Shown in pieces: positions 56,940 through 64,000 of a stretch of DNA of 64,000 bases. The stretch covers positions 81,718,564 through 81,782,563 of the forward strand of contig NC_133770.1 in the NCBI RefSeq assembly GCF_003597395.2, read 5' to 3'. The first letter of the stretch is position 1; every line of letters starts with the position of its first letter. Origin of the DNA: Chelonoidis abingdonii. Lineage: Eukaryota; Chordata; Testudines; Testudinidae. The position numbers and the translations under genes were made by a program. The notes under the pieces are model-generated. The model was not told where the DNA came from. It saw only the letters and a program-made list of their open reading frames with translations, and did not search any database.

Positions 56940-59139
56940 GGAAATGGACAGGAAGATCATCCAGAACTTGGGGGACAGCCTCGAGGCAGGAGGCTGTCTG
57001 TGAACGTTGAATCCCTGCTACTGCTGGTGGTACCCTGGAAAACTGTTTTAAGGCAATAGGGAACCCTTATGAGAACAGGGATTTTAATCTAACATGAAAG
57101 TGTAAAGCCCGAGGTTGCGTTTTTATGTTTATTTTCTGTGTAACTTTTATCGGTTTGCTTCCCTTGCTTCATCTTCGAACCAGTGGAGTTTCTAGGAAAT
57201 AAACTGTTTGTTTATTGCTCCCAAGCAGGTCTCTGGGGTGCAAGCTTTGTGGAGTATGTGTGTGCCAAAGTAAGCTGGTGTCTGGGGGGCTGGTTTCACA
57301 CCTTTGGAGGTGACGAAGCAGGGGGAATGGTCCAAGTATGTGGGGTTAAGAACTTGGTGGGGACATATTTGGGGAGGTCAAGGATGAAGGGTTGTTGATG
57401 TTACCCTGCAAAGAGTAACTAGGCTGGTGAGACTTTGATTGTGGTCAGGCTACTTGTGTCAGGGAACAGAACTAGAGCTACACTGCACAAAGGCTCCCAA
57501 AGTTACAGGGCAAGCAGTGACAGAACCTCCTGCTGGCCTCCATAACATCACAGTATGTGTTGTCATATTAGAGATTCCATACGTCACAAGGTGGTTTAAA
57601 ACTCTATTGTAATGTCTTCACCTGGAGGTGGCAGAGTGAAGGTTTGCACACAGCTTTAAGTTTGGCATTGCCAGATTTGTGAATGGTTAGCTGTGCTCAA
57701 CATTCTCTCGGGATAGGTTTTTTATGGAGTTAGTTGGTGTTTTTTTAATCTGCTTATTTTTTTCTAGTTACTTCCTTAATATCCTAGAGTAAATCCTTAT
57801 TTTGGTATCTTTATTTTTGATCCTTCATCTTTGTTCCTCATGCTGAATTTTGGAAGAAATATATCATGAATTGCATTTCCAGATTGTAAAGCTGAGAGGA
57901 AGCAATAAGCTTTTATAGCTTGCTATTTGTATACCACACAGCATGCATAGGGAGAAGACTTGATTTATACTTTATTACAACTATTCTAATCTACAGTTTT
58001 TCCTTCTCCTTTTTTTGGCTCATGAACCCACATATTAAAAGTTCTGAGCCTGGTGTTTTTAACTTATTAGTATCACATACAGTACAGTGAATGTGTTAGG
58101 TATACAGATTGTGTTCAAAGAGCTGCACTGAACTAATAGCCAGCAAGTGTATTTCAATGTACATTTAAAATATAGGGTCTGATGCTCATCATGCTAAGGC
58201 CCTTTATGTTGATATAAGTAAACTACTCCCACTATAAGGTCCCTCTACATTTTTCCCTTTTAATATAAATAAGACTTGAGCCCCAGACATTTTACCTTTG
58301 GGGAGCACCTCTCATCCCAGGTGCTTTTACATCACGGCGATGCAGCCACATGGAGGGCAAGTCAACTGATGTGCAGCACACTGCACTAGAAAGCAGGCTT
58401 GAAAAGTTCTGCCCAATGACGCCAGGGCAAGTTCCTTTACAAAGAGCGGTCTTGGGATCTAAAATGTCCAGGTAGAGGGACAGAACCTTGGTTTTTAAGT
58501 AAATTGCATGGAATTCAATTTATTTACATTCCCAGCGTGAGAAGTTGATTTGGTTATGCTAAGAATTGAACCTATAGTTCCACAGAATTTAGGTAGTTCA
58601 AATCTTTGGCTTCCGGCCCTGATTCAACACATCACTTAAGCAGGTGCTCAGCTTTCAGCACAAGTCCCATTAGGATTTACACTTAAGTACATACTCAAGT
58701 GCCGTCTGGAGAGGACAGTTCAGCAAAGCAAGGGGGACAAAGATATGACAAAGGGGAAGCAAATCATTTCCTCCCTGCGGTCTACTATTTGTTTGCATAT
58801 GCCAGAGAACAGCACAAACTGTTCAGCAAGCTGTACATTACGACACAGCCTGTCGCAAAAATGCAGCCTCCCTAGTGGATTCCGAAGAAAACTGACCATA
58901 AACAATCCACACAGTTCAGATATTCCCACTAACAGTGCCTTTGAAATCCTCTGGGCCTGCTGCCACAAACAGCAAATTTGTAGGGGCAAGAGACAGGGGT
59001 GCTTAGTGCATCTGTAGCTAACAGACGACAATCAACATCTGCACATTCAATGGGCAATTCTGTAGAAACAAAATGACTGCACTAAATCATAATGAACTAA
59101 CATTATTTGCAGTGATAAAATAGCATCATGCTCTGAGGC
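56940..59139. other. Intergenic, no gene seen
   Basis: About 57,000-57,550 has an AGGAAATAAACTG motif and could be part of an LTR-like repeat. The rest shows no feature I can support. Confidence 0.4.
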
Positions 59140-59149
59140 ACTTGAGATT

Positions 59150-59270
59150 AGGATGCCCAGATGTCCCAATTTTATAGGGACAGTCCCGATTTTTGAGTCT
59201 TTTTCTTATACAGGCTCTTATTACCCCCCACCCCCGTCCCGATTTTTCACACTTGCTGTCTGGTCACCCT
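59150..59270. mobile_element. 121-bp MITE with a perfect 10-bp flanking duplication
   Basis: The left end AGGATGCCCAGA and right end TCTGGTCACCCT are inverted. An inner GTCCCGATTTTT word occurs twice in direct orientation. ACTTGAGATT flanks it at 59,140-59,149 and 59,271-59,280. Confidence 0.8.
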
Positions 59271-59280
59271 ACTTGAGATT

Positions 59281-60389
59281 GTCAGAGATCCTGTACTGAA
59301 TCATTAGCCTTCCCTGAAGAGATGCTGGAGAGAGATAGACGGGAACTTGAGAATTAAGGTCAATGGCTGTTCTTGGAAGCTGACTCAATAAATATGTTGA
59401 TTAAACAAATTAAGTGGGAAGAGAAGAAACGTCGTGTGTCTGATGGAAGAGAAAAGCAGGCTTGTGCCCAGCACACAGGAGAAGTAGTTCCAAGAATAGC
59501 TCATCTGTGTGAGAATGCAACCCCTTACTGCTGCCAAGAGCAGTGAAACATGGTGATTATGGATCAGCTTTTGTTTAGGCCCCTAATATTTCCAAGATTA
59601 AAAAAGCCAGAGAGAATTTGGGTCAGTTACTTTGTCGCTTTCTTCTCCTCTTCTGAGAAATTCATGTCTCCATCATTTGCTATATACCTGGAAGCAATCC
59701 AATATGCTTATCACATGACCATGAGGAAGAATAGAAATTTTGCCTAATTAAAAGAAGGCAACCACATATTGTCACTTCTTCCATTCAAACAGCATACAAA
59801 GTCAAAATCTGCAAGGCATAAAGAAGAAGAGAACCCTCAAACTAATATTTATTTACAATAATTTCTTGATTGTTTTCCGAAGCAAATTTACTTGACTTCC
59901 ATCCGTTCACAAATTATTCCATCAAAACACTGTATTAAAAAGATTCTTAGATATATTTGGGGAGGGGAGGCGGATTCGCTACGAAATAACTCCACTGATT
60001 TAATGCCAACGAAGGATTTATAAAATGAAATGTTGGTACAACTCACAGACATCTATTCTGTGTCAAGCGTCCTCAAAAATTAAAGTTAGTAATCTCAAAC
60101 AATCAGCTCATAAAACACATAAACACAATTATTTTCATGTGGTGATACTTAAGTCTGCATCAGGACATGCCCCATCTACTCAACTCCTTAAAAACAATGG
60201 AATCAGAAGCTAACGGGAAAAGTATTGTGTATTTTTTTGCCACCTGTACATTGCCTATAACACTTGATAACACACTCCTATAGCACTGTTGATAATACAC
60301 ACCAATGATCCATGAGTAGAGTGTTGAAAATTTCCTGTCTAAACTGTTTTTAAGGGGAGCTTGGGTTTTCAACTACTTGATGCCGGTGG
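59281..60389. other. Intergenic, no gene seen
   Basis: The sequence is AT-rich, without any recognised exon or repeat. Confidence 0.4.
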
Positions 60390-61600
60390 GCTAGATGCCA
60401 GCTCTTCCCCAGGCTGCAGGAATTAGCTAAGAACTGACAAACTTATAGTTGAAGACCAGACCAGTTCACCTGTATGCTAGTTTTGCTCAAAATAGATATT
60501 AGTTTTATAAGAATGTATTTGGTGTTTAGGCTGTATGAAATGCTTGTAAATTGCTGCAAGAATTAATTTCACTTGCAATGTCTGTGTTCCATGCTATAAG
60601 AAAATAGGTATGTTTTGCTTTATAACTTTGAAAATGTTTGCTCTGAGTTTGTGTACAGGAATCATTGTCGTCCCCCCACCCGTCCAGAAGGACTATCAAA
60701 AGCAGATGGATGGGTCATCAAGGAATACCACAATACAAAGGATTGGTTAATGGCCATGTCCCACCTGGGAAATGTTACATGCAAAGAAGCGCATCTTATG
60801 GACTTAAACACTAAATGAAATAAAACAAAGCCACAGGAAACTTTTCCATCTCTTTGGCTATTTGAACTCTGACAGGGCCAGAGACTCTGAACAGAAACCA
60901 AAGATCCTCAGGCACAGCCTCCTGGAAGAGGTGACACGTGGGGGCGGGGGAGTGGCAGGCAAGACCATATGCCCCCTGCAGATTGCTTGGTCACATGGTG
61001 CAGCCAGGCCTCCTCCCTGTAGAGCAGCTGAGCTGGGGAGCTGCGCCTGGCAGGGAGAGGCAGAGGCAGGAACAGAGGAACAGCTGGAAGCTGCTCAGAG
61101 ATGCTGCTGCTTTCCCAGAGGGGGGCTGCTTTCTGGAAGGGGAAAGGCTGCCAGGAAGAGGGGGGCTGATGATGAGGAGCTGTTATGGGCTTGTGTCCCC
61201 CCAGTGTCAGCAGGCACACGTCATCTATGCTCCTGGGTCTTAAAGACACTTTGAATTGACAGATCACTTCAACTCTATCACTCTTAGGATTTAGATGGTA
61301 ACTCATTTGTGTGTATATGTTTGCTTACTTTGACCTGTAAATAACTCATTTCTTTTTCCTACTTAATAAACCTTTAGATTGGCTTCAGGTGTTATCTTGG
61401 TGTAAGATCTAGGATACCAATTGCTCTGGGGGTAAGTGACTGGTCTTTGGGGACTGGAAGCAGCCTGAATGTGGTGTGATCTTTGGTGTAAGTGACCATT
61501 TATCACTAAGTCCATTTTGTCTGGGTGGCAAGATAGATTGGAGAGTCTAGGGGACTGTCTGTGACAGGCCCACCAACCAGGAGGAGAGGGTGGTAAAGGG
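60390..61600 (+). mobile_element. LTR-like retroelement unit
   Basis: A promoter-like GC-rich stretch (60,930-61,190) precedes ACTTAATAAACCTTTAGATT (polyadenylation signal at about 61,363). A short downstream region follows with ATCTTTGGTGTAAGTGACC, said twice in diverged form. This U3-R-U5-like order fits a solo LTR. No coding domains are visible. Confidence 0.4.
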
Positions 61601-63564
61601 GGCAATTGCCTTGGGGCCTGGATAATTTCAAAGGGTCCAGGGGCCCCAGGCCCTTTTAGATCGCCCAGGTGGGCCTCAAGGCTCCTAGGCTCGCGCGACT
61701 GCTCTGGGGCCAGATCCCGAGCTTTGGGGGGCCCCGTGGGCCAGCGCAGGGTCAGTCCTGGAAGTGACAGGAGATCCCGGAAGTGATAGATTTGTCACTT
61801 CTACTCTGGGCCCCACCTCCAGTGATGGCCCTGGCCCTGGAGCCTGGAATTCCTGTCATCAGGCCTGGTCTATGACTCCATGATAAGACTGTTATAGTGA
61901 TTCAGGAGTTCACATTTGCTATTGGCTTGATGAAATCTAACCAGTTTGAGGTGTCTGTCCTGTTTCTGACAGTCTGCCTTGAGGTAGGCACTCACAGTCA
62001 TGAGCCACTCCAGACAGCATGACAGACTATATGAAATTTTCCATAAAGAGTGTCGTCTTATCTCCAACTTTTTGTTAAAAGACTGCACATCTGAATATCA
62101 AAATATTTTCAGTCTGGGGCCAAAACCTGAAAATTTCAATCTGGAAACTATGAAACATTTTGAAACAACATTTTCAATCAAAACTAAACATTTTGACATC
62201 AGATTGAAAAATTTAATTAAAGGGAAGAATGGGGGCATGGGGCACCTGAACTACAACTTCCATGAGGCACCATGGCAGCAAAGGTGGACATAGTTTAATG
62301 TCAAACTGACCCACAATTAAACATTTCTATTCAGTTTGATAAACTGTACTATTTTAATTTGGGTTGACTCCATCCAAAATAAAATATTTTGTTTTGATTT
62401 TCCCAACAAAAGCTTTCAGTTTTTGGCCAAAAGTTTTCAGTTTTCAAACAAAAGGTCAACATTTGCCCACCTCACCCCCACTCCCTCAAAAATTCTGACC
62501 AACTCTATCTACAAGGCTTTCATTTGCATTGCCAACAAAAACCGAAAAGCAGCACATGCCTCAGTTTCATCAAATTTGCACTTTGACACAGAACCTTAAC
62601 GGCAACCTCAAATGGTCTATTAACCAATCAGTACGTCTGACTGTCACGCATTCCAAGTATTTGGGAAGTTAATCTGATTTAACATTGCTGAGATTGCTGT
62701 TAACCCATGATCCATCAAACCACCATGAAAAATTCAAACACTCAAAGTGTACATCCCATGTTTTGGGTTTTGCCTTTTTAAATGAGACAAAATAAAGGTT
62801 TCATATGCCTGTAACACTGAAAGCTCTAACTCAGCCTAAACAATATGTCATGGCCAGCTGCAGTTTGATAATAAACTGTTTATTGGCATCAAAAGCAAAT
62901 AAATAGTTCATTCCCCCCAACCCCTGATGTAAATTAAAATCTTCACCCTGCACGAAATGCCTGGGAAAAGAGATGGCTCTTGCAGCACAAGTGGAATATT
63001 AACAAATATTGACTCTTGCAGATCCAGGGATTAAGAGAGCTCTAGCTGTAAATCTTCACAGAGAATCCTCTGCCAGCTGCTATCTCCTCTTCATTGCAAT
63101 GGAATTCCAACTCAAGGACCTCTGGTGATCACAATGGTGGCAGTACAGCAGAGGCAGTCCCTCGAGTAATCAAATCCCAAAACAAATAGAAAGCTTGGTC
63201 CTGACCTGAGTGATTTTATCTGCAAAGTAAAATGAAAGTTCCTGGCAGCATAAAAGGCTTGATTCTTTACCCCAGTGGTTAGCCAGGGTGCCTCACCTGC
63301 AGCTGCTCTTCTGCAGTGGAGGCAAGAGAGGATTCTTTGGCTCTTACACAGCTGCAGTATAGATTAAACATTCTTTACGTTGTCACCAGTCAGACTCGGC
63401 AAAAGACTTCCTCCACCAATGGTCTAGCCATCTCCTTTATCTCTTTGCCTTTCGCTGATCTTCTGCAAACCAGAGTGATCTAAGGGAATGAAGCCAGAGG
63501 AAAGGACATTTAAGGGCCTCCATATCATTGAGGGTCAAGGACTTAAGACTATTATAAAATCCCA
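61601..63564. other. Intergenic, degenerate repeats
   Basis: GC-rich repeat-like DNA lies at about 61,600-61,860 (GGGGCCTGG, GGGGCCCCAGG). AT-rich TTTTCA-type repeat DNA lies at 62,130-62,510. The remainder is unrecognised. No host exon is seen. Confidence 0.4.
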
Positions 63565-63570
63565 AAAGAG

Positions 63571-63865
63571 CAGATGTTCTTAAATTTTTCCATAATGTGG
63601 ACCACATTTGAAAATAGTGATTGTCTCATGGACACCTCCCTTCCTATTCACACTCACTATACAACATGTCTGTGACAACTATAGCAATCACTTACATGAA
63701 CAAATAATATAAGTATTGAAGATACTGACTGTATTAACTTTTAAAATGTGATTTAATAGTTGGAAACGAGGAGAGGCTGCACCCAGTGACCAGCCAGCTC
63801 TCTGTGGACCACCAGCAAGTGCTCTGCAGAGCATCAGTGGTTCACAGACCACAGTTCGGGAATTT
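63571..63865. mobile_element. hAT-like repeat, diverged
   Basis: CAGATGTTCTTAAATTTTTCC at the left and GTGGTTCACAGACCACAGTTC near the right resemble the ends of CAGNGGTTCTCAAA-type hAT elements. No clean target duplication is found. Confidence 0.45.
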
Positions 63866-63889
63866 ATACACTACACTACCATCACCAGC

Positions 63890-64000
63890 AGCTCCCTGGG
63901 GCAGGGACAATCCTTTTGTTCTGTGTTTGTACAGAGCCTAGCACAATGGGATCCTGGTTCATGGCTGGTGCAATGATATCAGTAATAATAAATAATAATA
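63890..64000 (+). repeat. Dispersed repeat, SINE-like tail with AATAATAAT end
   Basis: GGGGCAGGGACAATCC, TGTTTGTACAGAGCCTAGCAC and an AATAATAATA tail match the unit at 42,995-43,140. Confidence 0.6.

Noticed and set aside
1..64000. CRISPR arrays, operons, riboswitches, prokaryotic promoters
   Set aside because: The window is vertebrate nuclear DNA. The only arrays are microsatellites and a minisatellite without spacer structure.

Overview
This is eukaryotic nuclear DNA from a sauropsid, most likely a turtle. Spliced vertebrate exons are separated by long introns. The repeats include CR1-type LINEs (several copies, both strands), old MIR-type SINEs, hAT elements with 8-bp target duplications, and short TIR elements beginning GGCCTGGTCTACACTAC. 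I recognise the repeat near 51.1 kb as common in turtle DNA. The species call is an inference from repeat content and protein similarity. There is no bacterial, phage, CRISPR or operon-like content.

The only host gene I can support is ENTPD3 (NTPDase3, an ecto-nucleoside triphosphate diphosphohydrolase). It lies on the minus strand and fills the left 38-40 kb. Nine coding exons can be traced from a tiny start exon at 38,100-38,150 down to 2,082-2,219. Their coding lengths add to 1,353 nt (451 codons), every junction is in phase, and apyrase conserved regions 1-5 are all present. The last coding exon (about 78 residues in the human protein, with the second membrane segment) is not in the window and should lie left of base 1. 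A CpG island at 39.44-40.11 kb is the likely promoter. Next to it is an unusual CT/CA minisatellite at 38.91-39.41 kb.

The most notable structure is in the intron between coding exons 2 and 3. A block starting directly after a 25-N gap (24,066-24,090) is a diverged reverse complement of the DNA at 31.29-36.81 kb, including a broken copy of coding exon 2. The differences between the arms are mainly 1-base insertions and deletions, often in homopolymers. The gap falls inside a 2-kb transposable element whose other end reappears at 31,566. I read this as a probable assembly inversion or fold-back artefact of about 7 kb, with a real inverted duplication as the alternative.

From 40.1 to 64 kb I see no host gene. 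The region is intergenic repeat sediment: a 2-kb TIR element and a 5'-truncated relative, a degenerate CR1-like LINE carrying two hAT insertions, a MIR split by another hAT element, a fold-back SINE-like repeat, LTR-like segments and several MITEs. In human, ENTPD3 lies between EIF1B and RPL14. Neither is visible here, so both would be expected outside the window if synteny holds.
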